Source: Rudanella paleaurantiibacter (GTDB lineage: Bacteria > Bacteroidota > Bacteroidia > Cytophagales > Spirosomataceae). Taken from it: a stretch of 64,000 nt of DNA. The number at the start of each line of letters is the position of its first letter. The first letter of the stretch is position 1. Below are positions 17,891-26,704 of the stretch, piece after piece. The notes under the pieces were generated by a model. That model worked only from the letters and a program-made list of their open reading frames with translations, made no database searches and had not been told where the DNA came from. The stretch covers positions 183,170-247,169 of the forward strand of contig NZ_WELI01000011.1 in assembly GCF_009184635.1 (NCBI RefSeq). Reading direction: 5' to 3'. Both the position numbers and the translations under genes were made by a program.

Positions 17891-19594
17891 TTAAAACGTT
17901 CGTCGTGGAATAGTCGGATCAACAGTAGCTGCATCCAAATCGACCAGCCCCCACCCCACACTGGGGTGCCGGTTCTGGAAACCGTGGGTTGAGTGGTTCA
18001 CCATGTGCGTGAGCACCCGCGCAGCCGGTTCATTCGGGTAACGCGACCATACAGCCGCGAACATGGCTGACATGGTTGCCGTAGCTCCCGACGAACCACC
18101 GAACGAGGTCGGCTCCGTTTCGTTCAGGCGGGGAAGCGCCATGACCCGGTTGATGCTGCCGTTGAATTTCTGCATCAACACCGCAAAGTCGACCTGCGGG
18201 CCGTACATACACTCATTGCAGGCTGTGGGCCCAATGTAGTTCAGAATAGGCAGCGGGTTATTATTGTTATCATACTTGATCTTCACGCCGGTTACTGCGT
18301 ACACCTCGCTCATGGTTGCCGGGAAAATCACTAGATTCTTGGGCATCCAGTCTTCGGGTGTTGTGCCAGCCGCGCAGAACATAACTTTGCCGTAGCCTGC
18401 CGCCAGCATCACGGCATCGGCCATCACGCTGTTGTAAATACTGTACAAAATGGTTCCGTTCCAAAACGGCACTCCCCCCATCGACATGCTGTAAATCTGG
18501 ACATCGGAGCGAGGTGCAAGTAGCGAAAAGCCGTCGGCCGCTCCGCGCCATTCGCGGGTTGTATTCAACAACACATCGAAACTTGCCCGTACGCTAATCA
18601 GGTTAGCCCTATACGCCACCCCAACAGGCGACAAACCCGTGCGGGGTGCGGTGCCAATCGACGCTACACAGGTACCATGCCCACACCAATCGTCGGGGGT
18701 CTCACGATCCCCCAGAAAGTCTTGCAGACGGGTCGTCGGGAAGGTTACTAGTTTCTGGACCGACCGGTTTGCTGACATGCCGGTGGCGAAACCGCTATTC
18801 ATCCGGGACTGTTCGGGCGACAACCCCGTGTCGAAGTAAGCAATTGTTCGGCCCAACCCGGTTGCGCTGCGGTTCCAGGCGGCAGGTAACCCATGCTGCA
18901 CCAGATTCCACGAGACTTTACTGCTGTTGGGCGTGGTGGCCGTGTAGTCAATGATGTTCACCACGGGCGGTTCGGCGTGTTCGTTGTCACCACAACCAAA
19001 CGCGTAAAACGGAGCCCGGGCCGATTGGGCCTCTTTTTTGCCACCCTTGTCGGATCTGGGCTGGTAATCGGCGGGCTCCATAAACCGAATCATGCCCGTT
19101 TCGCGCAGCTTCTGAATTGTGCTGAGCTGTGTAATCTTCAGGTCGAAGTTGGGCATACCAACACCGCCATAAACGATCACATCCTCCGGGGTTTTCAGGT
19201 CTTTGTCAACCGCTTTTTCCTCGGTAAACACAATGGACAGAATACGCTGGCGAGCTTCCAGCCAGTCTTTGGTTTTGAGGTCCAGCTTGACCAGGTTCTT
19301 CGGGTCGAATGACGGAATAGCGTACCCCACCGACAGGATATTACTCGAATGCGTCAGGGCGCTCCAGATCATCAGATCGGAGGCCGTCGACCACCGGAAC
19401 AGATGCTCTTTGTCTTTGGCAGCCTGTTGCTCAATAAAGGCATCAATTTCAGGCTTCGGAATTAGTTTATCGTCTTTCGCATCGAGTGAAATGTGTTCGA
19501 TGGGCGCATCCTTGGGCTCAACAACAATAGTCCGCTCAGGCGAACAGGCATACAGGGCAAGCACAGCCCCGAACGTAAGTAATCGTTTCGACAT
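17891..19594 (-). CDS. Subtilisin-family (S8) serine protease, lipoprotein
   Basis: A 567-residue subtilase with a lipobox (LALYACSPE, Cys17), so anchored in the envelope. About 200 residues of prodomain-like sequence precede the catalytic part. The triad is intact: Asp255 in IAYFDTGLS, His306 in DDWCGHGTCVAS and Ser502 in GGSSGATATMSA. The mature domain has paired cysteines (CNEC near 460). The ending (GWGLVDLDAATVDP) is the usual last helix of S8 domains. It is transcribed divergently from the guanidine exporter. The substrate is unknown. Confidence 0.9.
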   Translation of the reverse strand: MSKRLLTFGAVLALYACSPERTIVVEPKDAPIEHISLDAKDDKLIPKPEIDAFIEQQAAKDKEHLFRWSTASDLMIWSALTHSSNILSVGYAIPSFDPKNLVKLDLKTKDWLEARQRILSIVFTEEKAVDKDLKTPEDVIVYGGVGMPNFDLKITQLSTIQKLRETGMIRFMEPADYQPRSDKGGKKEAQSARAPFYAFGCGDNEHAEPPVVNIIDYTATTPNSSKVSWNLVQHGLPAAWNRSATGLGRTIAYFDTGLSPEQSRMNSGFATGMSANRSVQKLVTFPTTRLQDFLGDRETPDDWCGHGTCVASIGTAPRTGLSPVGVAYRANLISVRASFDVLLNTTREWRGAADGFSLLAPRSDVQIYSMSMGGVPFWNGTILYSIYNSVMADAVMLAAGYGKVMFCAAGTTPEDWMPKNLVIFPATMSEVYAVTGVKIKYDNNNNPLPILNYIGPTACNECMYGPQVDFAVLMQKFNGSINRVMALPRLNETEPTSFGGSSGATATMSAMFAAVWSRYPNEPAARVLTHMVNHSTHGFQNRHPSVGWGLVDLDAATVDPTIPRRTF

Positions 19595-19778
19595 AAAGGC
19601 CCGTAGTTGGGGGTTTTATGGGACAATACTACGTACTACACGCCGGTTTTACCGGGGCCATTTTACCAACCCCCCGTTCTAGGAAAGGAAGGGTGTGTCT
19701 CGTTTGGGGAACCCATTTTACCCACCGGCCCGAATCTAAACGGGTGCGTACTTGTTGTACCCGCACACACGTGTGTCA

Positions 19779-19824
19779 GGAGGACGACCTCCCCCGTATT
19801 GGGAATCAGACCGGGACGGCCCGA
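19779..19824 (+). promoter_or_regulatory. Guanidine-II (mini-ykkC) riboswitch candidate
   Basis: Two consecutive hairpins with the diagnostic ACGR tetraloop: GGAGG-ACGA-CCTCC (19779-19792) and CGGG-ACGG-CCCG (19812-19823), separated by 19 bases. Both loops are closed by G-G/C-C pairs as in the known class. The second hairpin is followed by a T-run and ends 20 bases before the ATG of a Gdx/SugE guanidinium exporter, the commonest target of this riboswitch. In the known class two loops dimerise around guanidinium and free the start site. The sequence match is direct; function is inferred. Confidence 0.85.
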
Positions 19825-19843
19825 TTTTTTACCGGTCACCGTC

Positions 19844-20161
19844 ATGTCCTGGATATATCTGGTGTTAGCGGGCCTACTCGAAGTGGTATGGGCCTATTCC
19901 ATGAAGCAGTCAGCGGGGTTCACCCGACTTATTCCCTCAATCATCACGCTTGTTGCCATGATCGCGAGCTTTGGGCTGCTGGCGCTTGCCATGCGGTCGT
20001 TACCGCTGGGAACCGCCTACACCATCTGGACGGGTATCGGGGCCGTCGGGGCTTTTCTGGTCGGAATCATCTGGCTTCAGGAACCGGCTACCACCCTGCG
20101 GCTTTTGGCCGCCCTGCTGATTATAGCCGGGCTCGTGCTGCTGAAGCTTTCATCGAAGTAA
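19844..20161 (+). CDS. gdx: Guanidinium exporter Gdx (SugE-type SMR transporter)
   Basis: A 105-residue, four-helix small multidrug resistance protein closely resembling E. coli SugE/Gdx along its whole length ([51 protein letters not shown]). The essential Glu13 is present, and the [11 protein letters not shown] loop is the Gdx hallmark. It acts as a dual-topology dimer that swaps guanidinium for protons at the inner membrane. An upstream in-frame extension to 19607 is rejected because the riboswitch lies inside it. The riboswitch predicts induction by guanidine. Confidence 0.93.
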   Translation: MSWIYLVLAGLLEVVWAYSMKQSAGFTRLIPSIITLVAMIASFGLLALAMRSLPLGTAYTIWTGIGAVGAFLVGIIWLQEPATTLRLLAALLIIAGLVLLKLSSK

Positions 20162-20242
20162 CGAGTAATGGGGCAGAGGTCGATGTTTTGTAATTCTCCG
20201 TTAAATTTCATGAAATAAGAAGGAAGGGCGCGCCGGGCGTGC

Positions 20243-20250
20243 TATTTTTG
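20243..20250 (+). promoter_or_regulatory. Candidate -7 box
   Basis: TATTTTTG matches TAnnTTTG. It is 84 bases before the chosen ATG at 20334 and 18 bases before an in-frame ATG at 20268; the latter start would put 22 polar residues before the signal peptide. No clear -33 box is seen. Confidence 0.35.
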
Positions 20251-20333
20251 GTTCAGAAAAATACACGATGGCGAAAACGCTGCCCAGTCGTTGCCGCGTC
20301 TACTTCGCCTACCAACAATTCAAACTGACTTTT

Positions 20334-20714
20334 ATGAAAAAGCCCCTGTTGACCCTTGCCTGTGCCGTTGCAATTCTAAGCCTTACGTCAAAATACACGG
20401 TTGCCGCCACCACGCCAGCCCCCGTGCAAATCCATACTGTCGCTATGGCTGACTCAGTCGATCTGAGCCAGTACGCGGGTAAGTTCAAGTTTGAAGGCCT
20501 GCCGTTTGAGTACCTAACCATCGCCGTAAAAGAAGGCAAATTGACGGTGAGCACTGGCGAAGAAACCGGTGAACTGACACCCATTAAAGACACCCCCGAC
20601 GCGTACGACGCGGCCGGGCGGGCCAAGCTGCAATTTGTCCGCGATGAGAACAAGAAAGTGAAGGGCATGACCCTCGACGCCCAAGGCATGATTTTCGAAG
20701 GCAAGAAAGAGTAA
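20334..20714 (+). CDS. Small exported DUF3471-like protein
   Basis: A 126-residue periplasmic protein; signal peptide MKKPLLTLACAVAILSLTSK up to about residue 25. The mature part begins DLSQYAGKFKFEG and continues with ITVAVKEGKLTV-like strands, the layout of the DUF3471 / lipocalin-like domain often found as the tail of beta-lactamase-family proteins. Here it stands alone. A role in binding is possible but unknown. It ends at a perfect terminator. Confidence 0.72.
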   Translation: MKKPLLTLACAVAILSLTSKYTVAATTPAPVQIHTVAMADSVDLSQYAGKFKFEGLPFEYLTIAVKEGKLTVSTGEETGELTPIKDTPDAYDAAGRAKLQFVRDENKKVKGMTLDAQGMIFEGKKE

Positions 20715-20727
20715 TCACCACCCCCAA

Positions 20728-20756
20728 CCCCCTCCTGAAAAACAGGAGGGGGCTTT
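20728..20756 (+). terminator. Rho-independent terminator
   Basis: CCCCCTCCTG (20728-20737) pairs with CAGGAGGGGG (20743-20752) around an AAAAA loop, followed by CTTT. It lies 14 bases after the stop of the DUF3471-like gene. Confidence 0.85.
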
Positions 20757-20830
20757 ACACGCCTGCACTGAAACCCACCGAAAGCACCCTTCAACGAGGA
20801 TGTATCCCCAGTAATGGCCCCGGCCCTACC

Positions 20831-22384
20831 CTACAGCAGCTTCAAGGCATCTGCATCTTTATACTGCTCCATCTGAGCGCGGAGTTTGGCTTTCAGGTCG
20901 GTCGTGATGGCTTCATACCCTTTCTGCCCGTACAGATTACGCACTTCGCGGGGGTCGGTTTTGAGGTCGTACAATTCCCAGAAATCGGCCGGCCCGTAGA
21001 ACCGAACGAGCTTGTACCGCTCGGTTCGGAGCCCAAAATGGGGAGATACATGGTGTGGCTCCGGGTACTCGTAGTAATGGTAGTAAGCCTCTTTACGCCA
21101 CGGCCCCTTCTGCCCTTTCAACAGGGGTAAAAACGACTGCCCCTGAATAGCCGACGGAATAGCCGCCCCGGCCAGATTCAGCACCGTAGGCGCCCAATCG
21201 ATATTTGACACCAGCTGATTGATCTTCGTGCCAGGTTTGATAACGCCCGGATACCGAATCACAAACGGGGTTTTCAGCGATTCTTCGTAGATAAACCGCT
21301 TGTCGAACCAGCCGTGCTCGCCGAGGTAAAAACCCTGGTCCGACGCGTAAATAACCACGGTATTCTGGGCCAAACCCGTTTGGTCGAGGTAGTTGAGCAG
21401 CTCACCAATATTCCGGTCGAGCGAGTTGGCCGTGGCCAGATAATCGCGTAGATACCGTTGGTACTTCCACTCCACCAATGCCTTACCTGTCAGTTGTTTC
21501 GTGTCGAACTCCCGGCTTACTTTCCCTTCGTAATAATCCGTAAACGCCTTCCGTTGCTCCGCAGAAAACCGGCTGTACGTAGTGTACGGGCCTTTCTGGT
21601 CATAGTTGGCGTGTACTTTGAGGTCTTCTTTCAGGCGCATGGTTTTATCGATGGTCATGTCCTGTTCGCGGGCGGCCGCCCGGCCCTCGTAGTTGTCGTA
21701 GAAGGTCGATGGCAACGGAAACGTCACGTTATCATACGCACCCAGGTCGGGCAAGTCGGGCAGCCACTCCCGGTGCGTTGCTTTGTGGCCCACGACCAGA
21801 AAAAACGGTTTCGCCGGGTCGCGCCCTTTCAGCCAGTCGAGCGATAGCTGCGTAGTTACGTTGGTTACGTAACCGGGGTAGCGCACGGTTTGGTTGCTGC
21901 CGTTGATAAAATCGGGGTTATAATACTGCCCCTGCCCCGGCAACACATTGAGGTAATCGAACCCGTGGGGCATACTGCCGAGGTGCATTTTACCAATCCA
22001 GGCGGTTTGGTAGCCGTTTTTCTGGAGCACCTCCGGGAATACCGGCTGATTCACCTCAAATTTTCGCTCATTCACTTTGTAGCCGTTCAGGTGGCTGTAC
22101 TTGCCGGTCAGCAGGGTAGCCCGGCTGGGTCCACAAATCGAATTGGTGACCAGGTTATTATTCAGAATAGCGCCTTCGCGGGCAATCCGGTCGATGTTAG
22201 GCGTGCGGGTGAGCTTGCTGCCGTACGCGCTAATGGCCTGGTAAGCATGGTCATCGGAAAAAATAAAGATAATGTTCGGCTGGCCCACCGGTGCCGAGGG
22301 CGACTTCAGGGGGGTGTAAGCAGGTAGCGCGAGCAGCAAGGCTGTCAGGGCTGTTAGCGCAACAGTCAATAAATTTCGTTTCAT
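20831..22384 (-). CDS. Sulfatase (arylsulfatase-type, formylglycine-dependent)
   Basis: A 517-residue exported sulfatase; I use the ATG at 22384 because it starts the signal peptide (MKRNLLTVALTALTALLLAL). The metal site begins IIFIFSDDHAYQA (D44, D45). The active-site motif is SICGPSRATLLTGKYS, with Cys84 to be converted to formylglycine. Further metal or substrate residues are in WIGKMHLG and YASDQGFYLGEHGWFDKR. Length is normal for the S1 family. It probably removes sulfate from an external glycan or small ester. It needs an anaerobic or FGE-type maturase that is not in the window. Confidence 0.93.
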   Translation of the reverse strand: MKRNLLTVALTALTALLLALPAYTPLKSPSAPVGQPNIIFIFSDDHAYQAISAYGSKLTRTPNIDRIAREGAILNNNLVTNSICGPSRATLLTGKYSHLNGYKVNERKFEVNQPVFPEVLQKNGYQTAWIGKMHLGSMPHGFDYLNVLPGQGQYYNPDFINGSNQTVRYPGYVTNVTTQLSLDWLKGRDPAKPFFLVVGHKATHREWLPDLPDLGAYDNVTFPLPSTFYDNYEGRAAAREQDMTIDKTMRLKEDLKVHANYDQKGPYTTYSRFSAEQRKAFTDYYEGKVSREFDTKQLTGKALVEWKYQRYLRDYLATANSLDRNIGELLNYLDQTGLAQNTVVIYASDQGFYLGEHGWFDKRFIYEESLKTPFVIRYPGVIKPGTKINQLVSNIDWAPTVLNLAGAAIPSAIQGQSFLPLLKGQKGPWRKEAYYHYYEYPEPHHVSPHFGLRTERYKLVRFYGPADFWELYDLKTDPREVRNLYGQKGYEAITTDLKAKLRAQMEQYKDADALKLL

Positions 22385-22525
22385 GCGGAAAAGGGGTTGG
22401 CTTGAACCGATTGAGTTACCCGTGGGCAACCCATCGCCAACAAAAAGGCAAAAAAACGGGCGGGCCTACCCGAACCATGCCGGATAAGCCCGCCCAATGC
22501 GGGCACAAAACAGATGGCGGCCGGG

Positions 22526-23683
22526 CTATTGAATACGTACCACCCGAAGCACCGACTCCGAACCGTTCAGCACGGTGTAGGCCAGCAAAAGTCCCGACTG
22601 CGTAGCCAGCAAGGTAGGCTGAGTGGCAATTTGACCCGGCGGGGTGAGGTACTGCACCGGGCCGTCGCCCAGTTTCAGACCCAGTTTCCGGTAAGCCTCT
22701 TCCCCTTCACCCATCCATTCTTCCCAACAAAGCGCCAGTTGGCCCGTAGCTGTGCAGGCAGCCTGCGGATAACGCATGGCCGGTTGGGCGGGGTTGAACG
22801 CCAGCCCGGCCGCATCGAGCGATTTAAGCCGAATACCGCCCCCCACTTCGGCACCGCTGAACCACGTGGCCCATACGCCCGACGGGTGAGCCACCAACTG
22901 CGCTCCACTGTGCGGACACGCCCGAATGTTCCAGCGGTCGGGATAAAGCAGGGCCGGTGCCGAAAACGACCGTCCTCCATCCATCGACCGAACATAGCCG
23001 ATGTCGCGGGTTCCGTCGGGCAGCAAATCGCGGTAGGCAGCATACACCGAGCCGCCGGGGCCTACCACCAGGCTCGTTCGGCAGCACTGGCAGGCATTGG
23101 AATCGAGCAGCACCTCGGCCCCAAACTGCCCGTCGGGGCCGGTTTGGCTAAAGAGCACGGTACGCCCCTCGCGGCCGGGTAGCTTTTCGTCGAGCCAAAC
23201 GGCCCCGATTTCGCCATTTGGCAGGCGGGTTAGGTCATGGAACGAGTGCGAACCACCAACCCGAACCGATTTGTGAAGCGGCTTCAGGTCCGACCAGCTT
23301 TGCCCGCCATCGGCCGAGGTCCGGTACAGAATATCACCTGCACGAGGCTGGGCCTCGGTAGGTTTGCGCACTTCAAACGTGGCCAGTACGGTGCCATCGA
23401 CCCGAAAGGCAACCTGAGGCCGACCCTCCGAATGCACCGCCGTACCGGTTGGCGTGGGCACTTTTACCACCGGCCCGAACGAACGACCCCCATCGGCCGA
23501 AACCCGATAGCAAAGCACCGGCCCGTTTTTTTCGGTCGATACCCAGGCCACCACCGGCCGGTTCTGGTGATCGGTGGTAAACCGGGGCAGGGTGGCCTGC
23601 GCCACCGGTTCCATAACCGGCGTTGTGGGTTGGGCAAACGCTCCGGTAGCGATCATACCCAGCCAGAAAAGTCCTTTTTTCAT
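22526..23683 (-). CDS. Exported BNR-repeat (sialidase-fold) protein with CQCC motif
   Basis: A 385-residue protein; signal peptide MKKGLFWLGMIATGAFAQ. Three Asp-box/BNR motifs are visible (SADGGRSFG, SADGGQSWS, SMDGGRSFS), so the fold is a sialidase-like beta-propeller. It lacks an evident sialidase Arg triad. Between blades lies SNACQCCRTSL, a tight cysteine cluster that could bind a metal. It overlaps the upstream TonB-receptor gene by 4 bases and is translationally coupled, so it likely works with that receptor rather than in sialic-acid release. The cysteine cluster and context make metal acquisition a reasonable guess. Confidence 0.78.
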   Translation of the reverse strand: MKKGLFWLGMIATGAFAQPTTPVMEPVAQATLPRFTTDHQNRPVVAWVSTEKNGPVLCYRVSADGGRSFGPVVKVPTPTGTAVHSEGRPQVAFRVDGTVLATFEVRKPTEAQPRAGDILYRTSADGGQSWSDLKPLHKSVRVGGSHSFHDLTRLPNGEIGAVWLDEKLPGREGRTVLFSQTGPDGQFGAEVLLDSNACQCCRTSLVVGPGGSVYAAYRDLLPDGTRDIGYVRSMDGGRSFSAPALLYPDRWNIRACPHSGAQLVAHPSGVWATWFSGAEVGGGIRLKSLDAAGLAFNPAQPAMRYPQAACTATGQLALCWEEWMGEGEEAYRKLGLKLGDGPVQYLTPPGQIATQPTLLATQSGLLLAYTVLNGSESVLRVVRIQ

Positions 23684-26028
23684 TTCGTCTTAGCGGTGAA
23701 GTTGTACTGAATTCCCACGACAAATGTGCGGGGAGCAGCCGGGGTAAACGTGGTGCGGTCGGTGGGGTTATTGCCCCGGCTCGCATTGGTGGCGTAAAGG
23801 GCGTTGGTCAGGTTGAGCACGTTCGTGAAGACCTCAACGCCCCGAAACGCATACCCTACGCGGCCGTTGAGCAGGTCGTAGCCCGGATACCGAACCGTAT
23901 TGACCTGATTCTGATACCAGCCCGACACATGTTGCCACTCGACCGAGGCCCGGAAATTGGGCAGGAACTGCGGATAATAGCTCAGTTCTGTGTTCCAAAC
24001 CGTACGGGGGGCCGAGGGCATTTCGCGGCCGTCTACATTCCGAACGGCATCGCCCGCCCGCTCGCTCAGCGCAAACTGCTCAAATCGGTGCAGGGCCGAG
24101 GTACCCCCAAACCGAAACAGCCAGTTCTTTGAAGGTTTCAGGGTAACGCTCAATTCGACACCCCGGTGCAGGGTTTTTCCGGCCGACTGGTAATCGGTTG
24201 AGTTGTCGGGCATTCTGACGTTCAGCAGTTCGTTGCGGCCACGCATCTGGTACAGAGCATAATCGATGTACACTTTTCCGGCCCAGAACGCGGCCCATCC
24301 GCCCAGCTCCATATTGTCGAACCGGGCCGAGCCGAGGTTGTAGTAAAACAGGTCGCCGTTGGGAGCCGGGGTAGTCCGTTTCCGAAAAATTGAGGTGAGT
24401 GCCGGGGGTGCAAACCCCTGCGCGTAGTTAACATACAAGCCTTTGCCACGCCCCAAATCGTAGGTAGCTCCCAGCTTGGGCGTAAACTGACTAAATTGTT
24501 TACGGCCCGCCGAGCGGTCGAGCCCATTGGTGTAATAAAACGCCATGCGGTCGTAACGCACACCCGCCGACAACCGCAGGTTGGGCAGGGGTTCGAGCTC
24601 CAGTTGGGTGTAAGCCGCCAGATTATGAATCCGGGCCTCGTAATTGGCCAGGGGCAGGTCGGGCCGTTCGCGGGCCATGCTGTACCGTTCTACCGACCGC
24701 TTGTCGGGCCGAAGCTGCGCGTTCAGGTCAATCTGGTACGCCCAGTACTGGTTAGGCGACTCATCGACGGTAGCACCCGTAATCAGCTTGCCACTCAGCC
24801 ACCCCAGGGGTTGAGTGTGCTGGGCAATCAGGCCAAGACTCTGAAAATCATTGGAGTTAATTTCGCCCCGGGCGGTTGTTTGCCCCGGTGTCCAGCGAAT
24901 AGCGTAGGCCGGATTCTGCCCGTTACGGTTGTTCCGGTAAAAGGCCGTCACGAAACTTTGCGCGCCCCCTTGCCAGTCGTGTTCGAGGGTTAACCGGCTA
25001 CGCACCGAAAACGTTTGGCGGTACGTAAACCCCGTTGTGCTGATGTATTGCCGGGCAAAAAACGCGACACTGTCTACGCTTCCGCTCGTTTGCGAATAGT
25101 AGTCGTTGTACCAAAACGTACCGGTCAGGCGGGTTTTGGCTGTAAATTGGTACTCGGCCCGCCCGTAGTACGACGCTTTATCGTAATCCGATACGGCCAT
25201 CCAACCATCACGCTGGCGACTCACCAACCCACCTACGTAGAGGCCAAACTTCCCCTGCCGGGCCCCCGCCCCCACCTGCACCCGGCGGTAGCCAAACTGA
25301 TCGACCTGAACACCCGCCCGCACCGTAGGCACAGCCGTTGGGCGTTGGGTAAGCACATTCACCGCCCCACCCACGGCTTCGGGGCCATATACCGACGATA
25401 CGGGGCCTTTCACAATTTCGAGCGAGCTAACCGTAAACTGATTCAGTTCGAGCAGGGCGTTGTGGTTGAACACACCCATCGGCCGAATCGGGACACCATC
25501 TTCCAGATACAGAAAGTACGCGTTGGTGGTCATGGGTTGTCGAATGGCCATCGAGTGCTGTTCATTGCCCAGATTCACCATCAGTGCCCCCGGCGCTTTG
25601 TTTATCACCTCGTACAGGGCAGTCGGTTTGGTTTCTTCCACCGTCCGGGCCGAAAGCCGGGCAATGGCAATGGGGGTTTGGGTGCGCAGGGCGGCCTCGC
25701 GGCTTCCGGTCACAACCACCCCTTGCAGGTCTTGTACCCGCTGTTGCAGTTGTACCAGCAGTTTGCCCGCACCGGGCCGAACCGTTTGGTCGGTATAACC
25801 CACGGAGCGAATTGTGAGGGCGGTACAGTTGGCCGGGCAACTTAGCCGGAAAGCCCCGGTAGCATCGGTTGTGGTGCCGATTTGGGTGCCGTTGGCCAGC
25901 ACCGTAACGCCCGGCAAAGGCTCTTTGGTTTGCACATCAAACACAACGCCCTCAACGGCAACAGCGGTTTGCGCCCGCAGGGAAAGCGAAATCCCCAGGG
26001 CAATCAAAAAGAATATAGAACGGAACAT
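23680..26028 (-). CDS. TonB-dependent outer-membrane receptor
   Basis: A 782-residue receptor; the start at 26028 gives the signal peptide MFRSIFFLIALGISLSLRAQ. A CarboxypepD_reg-like domain follows (about residues 22-105, VEGVVFDVQTKEPLPGVTV), then the plug (VVVTGSREAALRTQTPIAI, DGVPIRPMGVFNHNALLEL, VKGPVSSVYGPEAVGGAVNV) and a barrel ending GIQYNFTAK. No SusD accompanies it, so the ligand is more likely a metal chelate or cofactor than a glycan. It sits between a small Cys-motif protein and a BNR protein on the same strand. Confidence 0.92.
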   Translation of the reverse strand: MFRSIFFLIALGISLSLRAQTAVAVEGVVFDVQTKEPLPGVTVLANGTQIGTTTDATGAFRLSCPANCTALTIRSVGYTDQTVRPGAGKLLVQLQQRVQDLQGVVVTGSREAALRTQTPIAIARLSARTVEETKPTALYEVINKAPGALMVNLGNEQHSMAIRQPMTTNAYFLYLEDGVPIRPMGVFNHNALLELNQFTVSSLEIVKGPVSSVYGPEAVGGAVNVLTQRPTAVPTVRAGVQVDQFGYRRVQVGAGARQGKFGLYVGGLVSRQRDGWMAVSDYDKASYYGRAEYQFTAKTRLTGTFWYNDYYSQTSGSVDSVAFFARQYISTTGFTYRQTFSVRSRLTLEHDWQGGAQSFVTAFYRNNRNGQNPAYAIRWTPGQTTARGEINSNDFQSLGLIAQHTQPLGWLSGKLITGATVDESPNQYWAYQIDLNAQLRPDKRSVERYSMARERPDLPLANYEARIHNLAAYTQLELEPLPNLRLSAGVRYDRMAFYYTNGLDRSAGRKQFSQFTPKLGATYDLGRGKGLYVNYAQGFAPPALTSIFRKRTTPAPNGDLFYYNLGSARFDNMELGGWAAFWAGKVYIDYALYQMRGRNELLNVRMPDNSTDYQSAGKTLHRGVELSVTLKPSKNWLFRFGGTSALHRFEQFALSERAGDAVRNVDGREMPSAPRTVWNTELSYYPQFLPNFRASVEWQHVSGWYQNQVNTVRYPGYDLLNGRVGYAFRGVEVFTNVLNLTNALYATNASRGNNPTDRTTFTPAAPRTFVVGIQYNFTAKTK

Positions 26029-26189
26029 GTTGTTTCGGTTTACTAAACCGGCAAGCCGGTCTGCTCCGAAGCCAACTGGCCCCGACGTTTTACGCCGGTG
26101 CTTTTTAGCCTCGGGCAATTAGAAAAGGAAATAGACCGCCTGGGTAAAGGCTTTTAGCCAATACCGGTGGGGTATATACGCCGATACAA

Positions 26190-26561
26190 CTATGCGCAGG
26201 GGGGATGAAAAATGGCCGGGCCGGAGACGGGCCGACAGTCGGCCCGGTATGGGGGCAGCTGGGTGGTGGTAAGGGCAGTAATCGCCGGGTCGAAGGCGAA
26301 CTGCAGGTGCTGAGGAGCCATGAAGATAGACACCTCGGTGAGCCGGTCCCAATTGGCGGCCTGTTGCTGACGATCCGCTTCTGCCAGCTTTTTGGCCAGT
26401 ACACACTGACCATCACAATGCAGTTCGGGCCGATTGCGATTTTCGCAGAGTGTCCGAACAATTTGTGGCTGATAGAGCTTGAACCAGGCCAGCACGACCA
26501 ACCGCCCGCTGTTTTGAAACAGCAGTAAGAACAGCAGCAGGTAAAGAATGGCCTTTTTCAT
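26190..26561 (-). CDS. Small membrane-anchored protein with CENRNRPELHCDGQC motif
   Basis: A 123-residue protein. The start at 26561 (MKKAILYLLLFLLLFQNSGR) places a hydrophobic anchor or signal first. It continues with TLCENRNRPELHCDGQC and a helix (VLAKKLAEADRQQQ), and a His/Pro/Cys-rich end (IFHPPCA). The Cys pattern C-x9-C-x3-C suggests metal binding or a disulfide. It is 160 bases upstream of the TonB receptor on the same strand and may lead that operon. Similar small proteins occur beside TonB receptors in other Bacteroidota, as far as I recall; the function is not known. Confidence 0.68.
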   Translation of the reverse strand: MKKAILYLLLFLLLFQNSGRLVVLAWFKLYQPQIVRTLCENRNRPELHCDGQCVLAKKLAEADRQQQAANWDRLTEVSIFMAPQHLQFAFDPAITALTTTQLPPYRADCRPVSGPAIFHPPCA

Positions 26562-26704
26562 TGGGGACATTATCCGATTTTGGATACCCAAAGGTAAAGC
26601 CTGCAGCCCATCAAATTATGACTAATATCAGACCCGCAGGTCTTTTATATCAGCTTGCACATGAGCATCAGAGGCTTACTGGCCATTTTTTACCGCAAAA
26701 AAAT

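Noticed and set aside
19607..19843. Guanidine-I (ykkC) aptamer in the exporter leader
   Set aside because: The long conserved ykkC elements such as the GGGAnAAAAGCCCGGG-like core are absent; only the two ACGR hairpins of class II are present.
19618..20193. 191-codon + frame overlapping the guanidinium exporter
   Set aside because: It runs through the riboswitch hairpins and out of frame with the SugE-like protein; its product has no family features.
22526..23683. Calling the BNR protein a true sialidase
   Set aside because: Asp boxes are present, but no FRIP motif or Arg triad is evident, and it is coupled to a TonB receptor with a Cys cluster.
24496..25845. Open frames on the + strand opposite the TonB receptor (165 and 276 codons)
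   Set aside because: Antisense to the plug and barrel of a clear receptor; Arg/His/Pro-rich composition typical of shadows in GC-rich genes.
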